From Halobacterium salinarum DSM 3754 (GTDB lineage: Archaea; Halobacteriota; Halobacteria; Halobacteriales; Halobacteriaceae): DNA of 64,000 bases. Below the pieces are notes generated by a model. The model had not been told where the DNA came from and searched no databases. It worked only from the letters and a program-made list of their open reading frames with translations. Shown piece after piece: positions 26,902 to 36,381 of the stretch. Position numbers and translations under genes: made by a program. The stretch is taken from the NCBI RefSeq assembly GCF_008124605.1, contig NZ_VRYN01000002.1, positions 1 to 64,000 of the forward strand. Direction: 5' to 3'. The stretch's first letter is position 1; every line of letters begins with the position of its first letter.

Positions 26902-27498
26902 TTAGGTCGCTCGGAACGCGGTGGCGGGGTCGGTGCGTGCGGCGCGCCATGCCGGATACAGGCCGGCGACCGCACCGAGAAGCGCCCCGGCGGCGACGGC
27001 ACCGCTGCCCCACTCCACGAGCACCACGGTAGGCACCCCGGCGGAGGCGGTGACAGCGGCTGTGGCGAGCGCGCCACCCACAACGCCGCCGACACCCCCG
27101 AGGCCGCCGCAGAGCGCGGCCTCCACGACGAACAGGTGCGCGATGTCAGCGGGCTGCGCGCCCGCGGCCCGCATGACCGCGATCTCGGGGGCGCGCTCGA
27201 CGGCCGCCACGAGCATGACGGCGGTGATCGCGACCGCACCCACGCCGGCCCCGAGGACGGCCACCATGGCTGCGAGCACGCCGCCAGGGACACCCCAGAC
27301 ACGGGCGAGTGGAACGTCGGCGGGCGACCCCGCGCCGAGCCAGTGGACGCCGAGCGTGGTGTCGAAGCCCGCCGCCACCCCTACGAGCGTGAGCGCCGTG
27401 CCCGTGCTGGCTGCGACGCCGAGCGCCGCCAGCCCCGATCGGCGCGGGTGGCCGCGGATCGCGCGCAGCCCCATGCGAACGCTCTCGAACTGGTTCAT
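26902..27498 (-). CDS. FtsX/MacB-like ABC permease, short form
   Basis: The 198-residue membrane protein has four hydrophobic segments in the FtsX/MacB arrangement, ending with the typical LYPAWRAARTDPATAFR motif. The usual MacB/LolC permease is about 400 residues with a large extracytoplasmic domain between TM1 and TM2; here only some 30 residues separate them, so that domain is absent. It overlaps the ATPase gene by four bases (ATGA). The pair would be a lipoprotein- or export-type ABC system. Whether it functions is doubtful, given the degenerate partner. Confidence 0.7.
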   Translation of the reverse strand: MNQFESVRMGLRAIRGHPRRSGLAALGVAASTGTALTLVGVAAGFDTTLGVHWLGAGSPADVPLARVWGVPGGVLAAMVAVLGAGVGAVAITAVMLVAAVERAPEIAVMRAAGAQPADIAHLFVVEAALCGGLGGVGGVVGGALATAAVTASAGVPTVVLVEWGSGAVAAGALLGAVAGLYPAWRAARTDPATAFRAT

Positions 27499-28196
27499 GC
27501 CGTGTCACCGTCGGGATGCCGGATGGCGCCGTCGTGGAGCGCGAGCCGGCGGTCAGCGTGGTCGGCGACGCGCGCGGTGTGCGTCGCGACGAGCACCGTG
27601 GTGTCGGCGTCCTGTTGGTCGGTGATCGCGGCCATGATCTCGCGGCCAGCGTCGGCGTCGAGCGCCGCGGCGGGCTCGTCGACGAGCACCACCGCGGGGT
27701 CGGCGACCAGTGCGCGCGCGAGTGCCACCCGGTGGCGGTGGACGCCCGACAGCGTCGCGGCTGGCCGGGTGGCGTGGCTGGCCGGGAGGCCGGCCCGCTC
27801 TAGGGCAGTGGTGGCGCGTCGCCTGCGCTGTCGGCCCGGCACCCCCTGGAACAACAGCGGGAGGGCGGCGTTTTCGACGGCACTGCGCCGCGGCAACACG
27901 GTGGTGCCCGGGAACACCACGCCGATGGTTTCGGCGCGGAAGTCGGTCCGCGCTGTCGGGTCAAGCTGGGTGACATCGGTGCCGTCGACGACCACGCGGC
28001 CGCTCGTGGGGGCGGCCAGGCAGCCCAGGACCGCCAGCAGTGTGGATGCGCCACAGCCCCGCGGCCCGACGACGGCGGTGTACGAGCCACGCGGGAGGCG
28101 GAGGGACACGTCGCGGAGGGCGTGGACTGGCTGGCCGCCGCGCTGGTAGGTCTTGTGGACGGCGTCGAGTGCGACCGCTGGGGCGACCTCGCTCAT
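27495..28196 (-). CDS. ABC ATPase of the LolD/MacB type with degenerate motifs
   Basis: This 233-residue protein has the overall LolD/MacB ATPase shape, yet key residues are altered. Walker A reads GPRGCGAST (44-52) with alanine replacing the catalytic lysine at position 50. The Q-loop region reads VVFPG, with P96 where glutamine is expected. The signature reads LSGVH (149-153) instead of LSGGQ. Walker B VVLVDEP (169-175) and H206 of the switch are kept. It probably binds or hydrolyses ATP poorly, or works only with another ATPase. It lies between a DyP-like lipoprotein gene and the short permease, all on one strand. Confidence 0.75.
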   Translation of the reverse strand: MSEVAPAVALDAVHKTYQRGGQPVHALRDVSLRLPRGSYTAVVGPRGCGASTLLAVLGCLAAPTSGRVVVDGTDVTQLDPTARTDFRAETIGVVFPGTTVLPRRSAVENAALPLLFQGVPGRQRRRRATTALERAGLPASHATRPAATLSGVHRHRVALARALVADPAVVLVDEPAAALDADAGREIMAAITDQQDADTTVLVATHTARVADHADRRLALHDGAIRHPDGDTA

Positions 28197-28259
28197 CGGC
28201 GGTCACCCGGGCTGCGGTCGGCGCTGGCGTGGGTGCGTCGGGGCACGATCGGGGCGTGA

Positions 28260-29528
28260 TTACGCGTCCGGCTTCGGGAGCGCGCGCTTGGGGCGGGGCG
28301 GCACCAGGAAGTTCCCGCGGTTGGTGACCGAGAGGTACTGTCGGATGCCGTTGTTCGCCGTGCGGCCGACGGCGCTGTCCGCGGTGACATCAGCGCCGTT
28401 CATCGCCTCGCGCGTGCGGACGAAGTCGCTGATCGCTGACTGCAGCGCGAGGAAGTGCACGCCGGCCTGTCCGCCGTCCGTGGAGTCGAAATCGCGGCGG
28501 AGGATGATCGGGCGGCCGTCCTCGCGGACGACCTGGAGCTTCTGGCCGTGGCCAACCATGCCGTCCTCGCGGGCGGACTCCGCCGGCGCCGGTGAGCCGT
28601 CCAGTCCGGGGGCAGCACCGAGGTTCTCGCCCGTGCCTTCGATGCGGTCGTCGGCGGCGTGGGCGGGACAGAACATCTTGGCCTCGCGGTCCTCGCGGTC
28701 GTCCTGGCCGTACCACTGCTGGAGGTTGAGCGTGATGTGGGAGACGTGCTGGGTGGTGCCGCCCGCGAACGGACCGTCGTCGATCGTGACGCGGTCTTCG
28801 GTGGCCTGACTCCCTTCGAAGTCGGATTTGAACCCCATGTAGAGGGGGGCGTCCTCGGAAACGGGGGCGTCCTCGGGAACGCCGCCGGTGTCCTGGTTGT
28901 CCGCGGGGAGTCCGGCACCGACGAACCCGGTCCGGCGGTCGACCACGTCGAACACCGACGTGAGCGTGGCGTCGATCGGCTCGTCGTTCGCGGCGTCGCG
29001 GTCGCCGCGGAGCGCCGCCTCGGCTTCGAGCACCGCGTCGGCACGGTCGCTTGCGAGATGGAGGATCGCGTCGGGCTCGTCGAGCGTGGGGGATTCGAGT
29101 TCCGAAAGCGCGCGCGGGCGGGGCAGATCAACCCCCGTCGGAGTGGCGTCCAGCGCGTCGAAGTACGCCGGCGAGTAGCCGATGGTGAACAACAGCCCTT
29201 CGTTCGACCATTCGTAGGCGCGTTCGAGCGCGGTGAGTGCAGCCGTGACTGCCCTGCGGTCGGCGTCGGTGGTGGCCGCTGGGCCGGCAGGAAGTGACAA
29301 GTGCAGCAGGACGTGGTGGCGGGGTGGCAACACGTTCCCGGCGTCGTCGCGTGCGGCGTGGTCGTTCCACGCGTGCTGTCGCGTGGGGAGCGTGGTCGGG
29401 TCGGCAACGCCCCCGGGGATCGGGTCGTCGGTGCGTCCGAGGCACGCCGACAGCGCGCTCGCGCCGCCGATGGCGACGGCGGCTTTCAGGAACTCGCGCC
29501 GCGGGACGCCACGCTGGTCGGAGTTCAT
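28260..29528 (-). CDS. Tat-exported DyP-peroxidase-like lipoprotein
   Basis: The 422-residue protein has a Tat signal (PRREFLKAAVA, 9-19) and a lipobox with C29. The body resembles dye-decolorizing peroxidases: a GGTTQHVSHITLNLQQWY segment near the middle, and toward the end GHGQKLQVV followed by IILRRDFDS and VHFLALQSAISDF, which matches the DyP pattern of a heme-proximal histidine, then LRRG and a final helix. The GxxDG motif typical of DyP is not clearly present, so peroxidase activity is unsure. It is likely anchored outside the membrane. It precedes the ABC pair by 63 bases. Confidence 0.65.
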   Translation of the reverse strand: MNSDQRGVPRREFLKAAVAIGGASALSACLGRTDDPIPGGVADPTTLPTRQHAWNDHAARDDAGNVLPPRHHVLLHLSLPAGPAATTDADRRAVTAALTALERAYEWSNEGLLFTIGYSPAYFDALDATPTGVDLPRPRALSELESPTLDEPDAILHLASDRADAVLEAEAALRGDRDAANDEPIDATLTSVFDVVDRRTGFVGAGLPADNQDTGGVPEDAPVSEDAPLYMGFKSDFEGSQATEDRVTIDDGPFAGGTTQHVSHITLNLQQWYGQDDREDREAKMFCPAHAADDRIEGTGENLGAAPGLDGSPAPAESAREDGMVGHGQKLQVVREDGRPIILRRDFDSTDGGQAGVHFLALQSAISDFVRTREAMNGADVTADSAVGRTANNGIRQYLSVTNRGNFLVPPRPKRALPKPDA

Positions 29529-29587
29529 ACGTCCCGTAGGGGCTGGCGGAGTTAATGGATTCTGGTCGCCGGGGTGGCACGGCGGCG

Positions 29588-30805
29588 TTAGGCTGTCGGG
29601 GTGGTCGATCGGACCGCCTCGAAGCCGCGGTCGAGATCCGCGATGAGGTCCTCGATGGCTTCGATGCCGACGGACACGCGGATCAGCGAATCCGTGATGC
29701 CCATGGCTTCGCGGTCGGGCTTCGGGATGGGTTCGTGGGTCATGCCCGCGGGGAGTTCCACCAGTGATTCGACGCCGCCGACGCTGACCGCGAGGTTGAA
29801 CTCGTCGAGCGCGTCGAGGAAGCGCTTGGCGTCGGCGAGGTCGCCGTCGAGTTCGAACGAGAGGATGCCACCGTAGCCGGACTGCTGGGCGTCCGCGAGG
29901 TCGTGTTGCGGGTGGGAGTCGAGGCCGGGGTAGTGAACCGCGGTCACGCGGTCGTGGTCGGCGAGGTATTCGGCGATGGCGAGGGCGTTGGCCTCGTGGT
30001 CGCGCATCCGCGGGGCAAGGGTTTTGATGCCGCGCAACACGAGGTAGGCGTCGAACGGCGCGAGCATGTTCCCGAGGCCGACCTGCTGGAGGAACTCGAC
30101 GCTGTCGGCGAGCGCGTCGTTGTTGGTGACGAGTGCGCCGCCGACGGCGTCGCTGTGGCCGTTGAGGTATTTCGTCGTGGAGTGGGCAACGACGTCCGCG
30201 CCGAGCGCCAGGGGCTGTTGGAAGTAGGGGCTGAGGAAGGTGTTGTCGACACCGAACAGGACGCCGGCGTCGTCGGTGATGTCGGCGATGGCGGCGATGT
30301 CACAGAGCTTGATGCGTGGGTTTGTGGGGGTCTCCATCCAGACGAAGGCGGTTTCGGGACGGATCGCGTCGGCGACGGCGTCCGGGTCGGTGGCGTCCAC
30401 GAACGAGACGGCGACACCGAGGTTCCCCTCGAAGAGGGTTTCGAGCATGCGCCGTGTGCCGGCGTAGAGGTCGTCGAAGGCGACGACGTGATCGCCGGGT
30501 TCGACGGCGGCGAAGGCGGCGGTGGCGATGGCGGCGGTGCCGGAGCCAAACGCGAAGCCGTGGTCGCCGCCTTCGAGGGCTGCGAGGCGCCGTTCGAGGG
30601 CGTGTCTGGTCGGATTGTTGAGGCGCGAGTACAGGAACTGCCCGTCGTCGGGGTCGACGCCCTCCAGGCTGAGGTCGGTGTCCAACTCCTGGACGGCGTA
30701 CGTCGAGGCGAGGTGGATGGGCGAGACGACATCGCCGTGGCGCGTCTCGCGCGGTGATTCGCCGTGGCTGACGGCGAGGGTTTCGAACGCAGGTGTGTCG
30801 TCCAT
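29588..30805 (-). CDS. metB: Cystathionine gamma-synthase/lyase family PLP enzyme
   Basis: A PLP-dependent Cys/Met metabolism enzyme of 405 residues. The cofactor lysine is K212 in HSTTKYLNGHSD; YSRLNNPTRHALE near residue 60 and FGSGTAAIATAA near 86 are family signatures. It acts in transsulfuration: cystathionine synthesis from an activated homoserine and cysteine, or cleavage of cystathionine. Synthase and lyase cannot be separated by sequence alone. It is cytoplasmic. It precedes the DyP-like gene by 59 bases on the same strand, but a functional link is not obvious. Confidence 0.85.
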   Translation of the reverse strand: MDDTPAFETLAVSHGESPRETRHGDVVSPIHLASTYAVQELDTDLSLEGVDPDDGQFLYSRLNNPTRHALERRLAALEGGDHGFAFGSGTAAIATAAFAAVEPGDHVVAFDDLYAGTRRMLETLFEGNLGVAVSFVDATDPDAVADAIRPETAFVWMETPTNPRIKLCDIAAIADITDDAGVLFGVDNTFLSPYFQQPLALGADVVAHSTTKYLNGHSDAVGGALVTNNDALADSVEFLQQVGLGNMLAPFDAYLVLRGIKTLAPRMRDHEANALAIAEYLADHDRVTAVHYPGLDSHPQHDLADAQQSGYGGILSFELDGDLADAKRFLDALDEFNLAVSVGGVESLVELPAGMTHEPIPKPDREAMGITDSLIRVSVGIEAIEDLIADLDRGFEAVRSTTPTA

Positions 30806-30939
30806 ACGGGGTGGTTCGGACTACACGGCAAAAACGTTTCGAACAGTTGATAATTATCCGGCGGCGATGTATTACCCCCAAGAATATCAGGTGGGAAGCA
30901 ACCCGCACCGCGGTGCGTCACCCGGCCGAGCGGGCTGGC

Positions 30940-31446
30940 TTACTCCTCGACGACGACGGTTCCGATCATGCCAGATGCGACGTGTGGCATGCAGACGTAG
31001 GTGTACTCGCCGGCCGTCTCGAACGTGTGTTCGAGGGTCTCACCGGCGTCGACAACCGCGAACTGGTTCCCGTCTTTGTCCATGGTTCCGAACCCGGATG
31101 CGCCATCGGGGATCGAGATCTTGTCGTGCATGTCCGGCCACGCGCTCACGTTGTGACTGGACTCCTCGAACTCCCACGTGACCGTGTCCCCGACGGAGAC
31201 GGTGAGCTCCGACGGCTCGAACTTGAACCCGCCATCGGGTGCGACCGCGATCGTGTTCCCACCGCTCTGGCTGGCCTCCTCGCCGCCGCCGGCCTCGTTT
31301 CCGGTGGCCTCCTCGCCGCTCTCGGAGTCGCTCTCATCGTCGCCGGTGTCGCCGCCACCGGAACAGCCAGCGAGAAGGGTCGCAGTCACCGCTGCGCCGG
31401 TAGACTTCAGCATTGTTCGACGGTCAAGTCGGGTGTCACGAGACAT
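30940..31446 (-). CDS. Halocyanin-like blue copper lipoprotein
   Basis: This electron carrier of 168 residues has a Tat signal (RRTMLK, 9-14), lipobox LAGC with C28, an acidic linker (32-62), and one plastocyanin-type domain. Copper ligands are H98, C152, H155 and M160 (CMPHVASGM). It would shuttle electrons at the outer face of the membrane. A TATA-like box 26 bases before the ATG indicates a leaderless message. It is divergent from the BMP lipoprotein operon. Confidence 0.9.
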   Translation of the reverse strand: MSRDTRLDRRTMLKSTGAAVTATLLAGCSGGGDTGDDESDSESGEEATGNEAGGGEEASQSGGNTIAVAPDGGFKFEPSELTVSVGDTVTWEFEESSHNVSAWPDMHDKISIPDGASGFGTMDKDGNQFAVVDAGETLEHTFETAGEYTYVCMPHVASGMIGTVVVEE

Positions 31447-31817
31447 CACTACCGACTCAGGACTGGGCACGTTTAAGAAGCGCCACTTCTGCGTGATCCT
31501 GGGAGTGGGGCACAGATACAAATCCCGTTTATCCGTGCCGCCCGGCGACCGGCGGCCCGCCGCGGGACGGACGCCGATCACGCAACTGCCCGACCGGACA
31601 GCCGGACGACAGAAACCCCACAGAACGTCCCTCGAACCGGCACCTTCATATACCAACTGTGCGTCTCGGTCGCTTCGCGCCCAGTTTTCGACCACACTAA
31701 ATCGTGGTTTTTCGACAGTTCCAGCTGGTTTCCGGCCCTGTGACGACGTTATCACTCGCGAGAAGCTGGCCCCGACGTTTTTACCAGCGGCTTTTGCTTA
31801 CTCTGATAGAGGACACC
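31447..31817. other. 371-bp divergent intergenic region
   Basis: This gap separates the halocyanin gene from the BMP/htr6 operon. Besides the halocyanin TATA box, it holds T-rich stretches at about 31700-31710 and 31777-31800; TTTTTA at 31778-31783 or CTTTTGCTTA at 31791-31800 could serve the operon, whose GTG is at 31818. Frames across the gap have no haloarchaeal character, and no RNA gene was recognised. Confidence 0.5.
31472..31478 (-). promoter_or_regulatory. TATA-like box of the halocyanin gene
   Basis: On the minus strand this reads TCTTAAA, 26-32 bases before the ATG at 31446. Confidence 0.55.
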
Positions 31818-32957
31818 GTGCCCACGCCACACCTCACGAGACGACAACTGCTTGCGGGTGCCAGCACAGCGACCGTCGCCGCGGTCACCGGCTGCCTGGG
31901 ACGGCGCGGCGGTGGTGAATCGACCGGTGGCGGTGGCGCACCCGCCGAGCAAGCGCGGGCCACCGACGACGCCCCAGCCACCGTCGGAATGGTGTACGCG
32001 CTGGGCGGCCTGGACGACCGGTCGTTCAACGACGCGGCGAACCGGGGTGCCCAGCGCGCCCGGCTCGACCACGGGATCGCGTACACGAACCACGAACCCG
32101 ACAGCATCGCCGAACTCGGGGAGACACAGGCGACGCTCGCCGCGTCGTCGAACCCGGCGTACGATCTGGTCTGCTGTGTCGGGTTCCGGCAAGCCGACGG
32201 GCTCGAGAGCGCCGCCGCGGCTGCCCCCGACCAGCAGTTCATGATCGTCGACACCGCCGTCGACGCGTCGAACGTCGCGAGCTACGTCTTCGAAGAGCAG
32301 ATCGGCTCGTTCCAGGCGGGCCGCCTCGCGGCCCTCCTGACGACACGGGACATCGACGCCGGCGGCGGTGCCACGAACCCGGACGCACGCACGGTGGGGT
32401 TCGTCGGCGGGGTCGACGAGCCGCTCACGCACGGGTTCCACGCCGGATTCCAGGCGGGAGTGACACACACCGCCTCCGACATCGACGTGCTCGCGGCGTA
32501 CATCGGCGACTTCGAGGACGTCGAGGCGGCGCGGACCGCCGCCGCAGCCATGTACGACGCCGGCGCTGACATCGTCTACCACGCCGCCGGCGGTGCCGGC
32601 GTGGGCGTGTTGCAGGCCGCCCAGGCCAACGGCCGGTACGCCATCGGCGTCGACTCCGACCAGTCGCGCAGCAATCCACGGTACGCCGACGTCGTCCTCG
32701 CGAGCATGGTCAAACGCATCGACACGGCGGTCTACGACGCCATCGAAGCGACCATCGACGGCGACCTGCCGGCGGGCGACGTGGTGTCGCTCGGCCTGGC
32801 GACCAACGGGGTCAGCGTCCAATACGGCACCCAGTTGGGGCCGGCGATCCCCGACGCCGTCACGGACGCACTCGGGGAGACACGCGAGGCGCTCGTCGCG
32901 GGAGACATCACGGTGCCGACCGAGCGCCCGCAGTCCGCCGGCGGTGGTGGCGTATGA
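31818..32957 (+). CDS. yufN: BMP/PnrA-family substrate-binding lipoprotein
   Basis: The 379-residue protein starts at GTG 31818, immediately before a Tat lipoprotein signal (TRRQLLAG, lipobox VTGC with C26). After a Gly/Ser linker comes a basic membrane protein family domain: [16 protein letters not shown], the VGFRQADG segment, [21 protein letters not shown], and IGVDSDQS. Known members bind purine nucleosides. It overlaps the transducer gene that follows (ATGA), with no transporter genes near, so it probably delivers ligand to that transducer. Ligand identity is inference from family. Confidence 0.85.
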   Translation: MPTPHLTRRQLLAGASTATVAAVTGCLGRRGGGESTGGGGAPAEQARATDDAPATVGMVYALGGLDDRSFNDAANRGAQRARLDHGIAYTNHEPDSIAELGETQATLAASSNPAYDLVCCVGFRQADGLESAAAAAPDQQFMIVDTAVDASNVASYVFEEQIGSFQAGRLAALLTTRDIDAGGGATNPDARTVGFVGGVDEPLTHGFHAGFQAGVTHTASDIDVLAAYIGDFEDVEAARTAAAAMYDAGADIVYHAAGGAGVGVLQAAQANGRYAIGVDSDQSRSNPRYADVVLASMVKRIDTAVYDAIEATIDGDLPAGDVVSLGLATNGVSVQYGTQLGPAIPDAVTDALGETREALVAGDITVPTERPQSAGGGGV

Positions 32958-35323
32958 GCGACGGCATCACTGGCGCACTCCGGAACGCCGCCAGTGTCGT
33001 CGCGCCTGACGCCATCAGACGCCGGTTCGGCGCGAAGTTCGCCGTCGCGTTCATCGTCGTGTTGGTGGTCATCGCGGGGGCCGGCGTGTTCGCGTTCCAG
33101 TCGACGGAGACGACCGTCGAGCACCAGACCACCCGCCAGCTGGCCGAATCCAATCAGCTGGAGGCCGACGCCATCGGGGCCTGGATGGAGCAACAACGGA
33201 CGCACGCGCGGTCGGTGTCACAGGACGAGGCGCTACGCGACGACCGCCGCGCGGCCCCCTACATCCTGCTCAAAGACCAGTTGCTGCCCGCGGACGTGGT
33301 AAGCATGCATCTCGTCAACGAGACGCGGGGAACGGTGGTCGCGAGCACGGAGCTGGCCATCGAGGGCCGGTCGCTCGCAGAACTCGACGCGCCCTGGACG
33401 ACCGCAGCCGTCCCCGAGGGCCCGGGCAACGACAGTGCGGTGTGGGCGACCGAGCAGTCGTACCGCTCCCCCGTGCTCAACGACGAGCCGGTGATGGCGT
33501 TCGCCAGCTCGGTGCCGAAACGCGAGGGCGCACACCTCGTGGTGGTGACCCGCATCCAGCCCCAGGTCGACCGGCTCTCGGACGCGAACTCGACGCGCCG
33601 CACCACGATCCTGAACACCGACGACGAGCCCGTACTGGATTCCAACAGTCGATTCGATGCCGGCGCGCTGACCGACAGCATCGCGGCCGTTCGGAACGAC
33701 ACCACGGCGGCCACAACGACGGTGTCGAACGGCCGCGTGTACGCGCTTTCGGCGACGCCACACACCGACTGGGTGACCGTGACGAGCGTCGACACCGGGG
33801 AGGCGTTCGCGGTCAGAGACACCGTCGGCCAGACGGTGACCGTGCTGGTGGTGCTTGCAGTCATCTCGCTGGCGATCGTCGGGGTTGCGCTCGGCCGCCA
33901 CACGGTCACGCCGCTGAAGCGGCTCCGGAACCGCGCCCAGGACATCGAATCCGGGACCTTCGACGTCGACCTCTCGACGCGGCGCATCGACGAAGTCGGA
34001 CGCCTCTACGGGAGCTTCGACGACATGCGTGTGTCACTCCAGGACCGCATCCAGGAGGCCGAAGCCGCCGTCGAGGAAGCCAACGCAGCGAAAGCCGAAG
34101 CCGAGGAGCTGCGCACCGACGCCGAGGACGCCCAGGCGGAGGCCGAGCGCGCGAAGGCAACGGCGGAAGCCGCCAGCGAACGCCTCCAGGAGCGGGCGGC
34201 CGACTACAGCGAGGTCATGCAGGCGGTCGCGGACGGCGACCTCACCGAGCGCCTCGACGAGGACGCCGACGAGGAGGCGATGCGGGCGGTCGCCACCGAG
34301 TTCAACGCGATGCTCGACGGCCTGGAGGCCACCATCGCCCAGGTCGCGGGGTTCGCCGACGAGGTCGCCGACGAAACCCTGCAGGTCGCCACCGGCGCCG
34401 AGGAGATCGAGACGACCAGCCAGACCGTCAGCGAACGCATCCAGGAGATCGCCGACGGCGCCATCCAGCAACACGACGACCTCGAACGCGCGGCCGGCGA
34501 GATGGACGAGCTGTCCGCCAGCATCCAGGAGGTCGCGGCGTCCTCCGCGACAGTCGCGGAAACGGCTGCCGACGCCGTCGAGCGCGGCGAAGCCGGCCGC
34601 GACGCCGCGGAGTCAGCCATCGACGACATGGCCGAGATAGAGTCACTGTCCGCCGACGCCGTCGATCAGATCCTCGCGCTCCAGGAGCGCATGTCGGACA
34701 TCGGTGACATCATCGAGTTCATCACGGACATCGCCGAGCAGACGAACATGCTGGCGTTGAACGCCAACATCGAGGCCGCCCGCGCCGACAAGGACGGCGA
34801 CGGCTTCGCCGTGGTTGCCAACGAGGTCAAGGATCTCGCCGAGGAGACCAAGCAAGCCGCCGCCGATATCGAATCCGAGATCCAGGCTGTGCAGGCCGAG
34901 ACCGACGAGACGGTGGCGGACATCCGCGCCACCAGCGAGCACATCGACGACGGCGTGTCGACGGTCGAGCGGGCCGCAGCCGCCATCGAGGACACCGTCG
35001 ACGCGATCGAGGACGCCAACCACGGCATCCAGGAGATCTCGGACGCCACCGAGGACCAGGCCGACGCCACCCAAAGCGTGGTGCGGCGCGTCGACGACGT
35101 GGCCGACATCAGCCAGCACGTCACCGAGGACGCCGAGCAGGTGTCGGCCGCCGCCGAAGAGCAGTCCGCGTCGGTTGCGGAGATCGCGCGCAGCGCCGAC
35201 GACCTCCGCGATCGCGCCGACGCACTGGCCACGACGGTCAACCAGTTCGAGACCCGCGATGACGCCGACGAGCCCGATGCTGACACCACGGTGGACGCGT
35301 CCGCCGACGACACCGGCGACTGA
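32954..35323 (+). CDS. htr6: Methyl-accepting chemotaxis transducer (Htr6-like)
   Basis: This transducer has 789 residues. TM1 spans about 27-48, the sensor domain about 50-290, TM2 about 294-315, and HAMP follows. Then come a long Ala/Glu coiled coil ([20 protein letters not shown]), methylation helices, and the signalling tip [20 protein letters not shown]. The C terminus is a very acidic tail. It is coupled by a 4-base overlap to the BMP lipoprotein gene, the same two-gene logic as htr18/potD but in reverse order. The number 6 is assigned from recalled gene order. Confidence 0.85.
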   Translation: MSDGITGALRNAASVVAPDAIRRRFGAKFAVAFIVVLVVIAGAGVFAFQSTETTVEHQTTRQLAESNQLEADAIGAWMEQQRTHARSVSQDEALRDDRRAAPYILLKDQLLPADVVSMHLVNETRGTVVASTELAIEGRSLAELDAPWTTAAVPEGPGNDSAVWATEQSYRSPVLNDEPVMAFASSVPKREGAHLVVVTRIQPQVDRLSDANSTRRTTILNTDDEPVLDSNSRFDAGALTDSIAAVRNDTTAATTTVSNGRVYALSATPHTDWVTVTSVDTGEAFAVRDTVGQTVTVLVVLAVISLAIVGVALGRHTVTPLKRLRNRAQDIESGTFDVDLSTRRIDEVGRLYGSFDDMRVSLQDRIQEAEAAVEEANAAKAEAEELRTDAEDAQAEAERAKATAEAASERLQERAADYSEVMQAVADGDLTERLDEDADEEAMRAVATEFNAMLDGLEATIAQVAGFADEVADETLQVATGAEEIETTSQTVSERIQEIADGAIQQHDDLERAAGEMDELSASIQEVAASSATVAETAADAVERGEAGRDAAESAIDDMAEIESLSADAVDQILALQERMSDIGDIIEFITDIAEQTNMLALNANIEAARADKDGDGFAVVANEVKDLAEETKQAAADIESEIQAVQAETDETVADIRATSEHIDDGVSTVERAAAAIEDTVDAIEDANHGIQEISDATEDQADATQSVVRRVDDVADISQHVTEDAEQVSAAAEEQSASVAEIARSADDLRDRADALATTVNQFETRDDADEPDADTTVDASADDTGD

Positions 35324-35613
35324 ACCCCCGGGTCGCGGCACGCGGTGGCACGCGTGAGAGGAACACAACGGGCCGTTCGCCGGGTTGTGATCTGGACTGA
35401 GAGAGGGAAGCAACAGTGGGGGGCGCGAGCCGGAGACGGTGATAGCGCGCTGTCCCACCCGCCACCGAAAGGACGGCAAGCAGCTCAGATGGCGCTGACC
35501 CACACGGTCCTGTTGCACTCGCTTCCGTGCGGGCGTTGCCCCAAACGCGACGAACGCGTCTCACGGAACGTACCGTGCGGTGTCGGGAACTGAGGACAGC
35601 GAAGGAACGGGAG

Positions 35614-35685
35614 TGGACTCGTCGGGATTTGAACCCGAGGCCTTCCCCGTGCCAGGGGGATGATCTACCACTGATCTACGAGCCC
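35614..35685 (-). tRNA. tRNA-Ala (anticodon GGC)
   Basis: On the minus strand the acceptor GGGCTCG pairs with CGAGTCC (one G-U), the anticodon stem TCCCC/GGGGA encloses loop CTGGCAC with anticodon GGC, and the T loop is TTCAAAT. A TATA-like GTTTATC lies roughly 30 bases upstream. CCA is not encoded. The 290 bases before it (35324-35613) hold no gene I can support. Confidence 0.95.
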
Positions 35686-35909
35686 GCGAACGCATCCATT
35701 CGTTGCCGGGGGTCGTTGATAAACCCCGCGATTCGAGCGCCTCGGCGGGATGGAAACGTTTTACCAGGCGGACCGTCTCCGACGGTGTAGGGAACGCACG
35801 GCCGTAGATCCGACACGCCCGCCGGTTGGTGGGCTTGGGACTGCGGTAGTGTCGCGGCACCAGCTGGTGCCGGCAGCGTCTCGTGTTGTTCCAATCCAGA
35901 TCGTAAACA

Positions 35910-36377
35910 ATGGCACGAATGCACACACGCCGTCGCGGGTCCAGCGGTTCGGATCGCCCGACGGCAGACGAACCGCCGGAGTGGAGTGACGTAGATGAGG
36001 ACGCCATCGAGGAGCGCGTCGTGGAGCTCGCCGAGCAGGGCCACGACCCCTCCCAGATCGGCTTGAAGCTGCGCGACGAGGGCGTGCAGGGCACGCCGGT
36101 GCCGGACGTGAAGCTGGCGACCGGCAAGAAGGTCACCGAGATCCTCGAAGCTCACGACGCCGAGCCGGAGCTGCCCGAGGACTTCCGGAACCTCCTGGAG
36201 AAGGCGGTCCGGCTCCACGAGCACGTGGAAGCCAACGGCCAGGACCACCAGAACAAGCGCGCGCTGCAGAACACGCAGTCGAAGATCCGCCGCCTCGCTG
36301 ACTACTACCGCGGGGACAAACTCGACGAGGAGTTCGCGTACTCCTACGAGACGGCGCGCGAGATCATCGAGGAGTAA
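35910..36377 (+). CDS. rps15: Small-subunit ribosomal protein S15
   Basis: The 155-residue protein has the archaeal S15 form: an N-terminal extension (MARMHTRRRGSSGSDRP, then EPPEWS) and the S15 core with DPSQIGLKLRDEGVQG and the C-terminal DYYRGDKL segment. It binds 16S rRNA early in 30S assembly. It heads a four-gene set, rps15, RecJ-like, pcc1, rps3ae, with gaps of 4 bases or overlaps, so it is one operon. The N-terminal region keeps the basic MHTRRRG motif found in archaeal and eukaryotic S15/S13. Confidence 0.95.
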   Translation: MARMHTRRRGSSGSDRPTADEPPEWSDVDEDAIEERVVELAEQGHDPSQIGLKLRDEGVQGTPVPDVKLATGKKVTEILEAHDAEPELPEDFRNLLEKAVRLHEHVEANGQDHQNKRALQNTQSKIRRLADYYRGDKLDEEFAYSYETAREIIEE

Positions 36378-36381
36378 CGGC

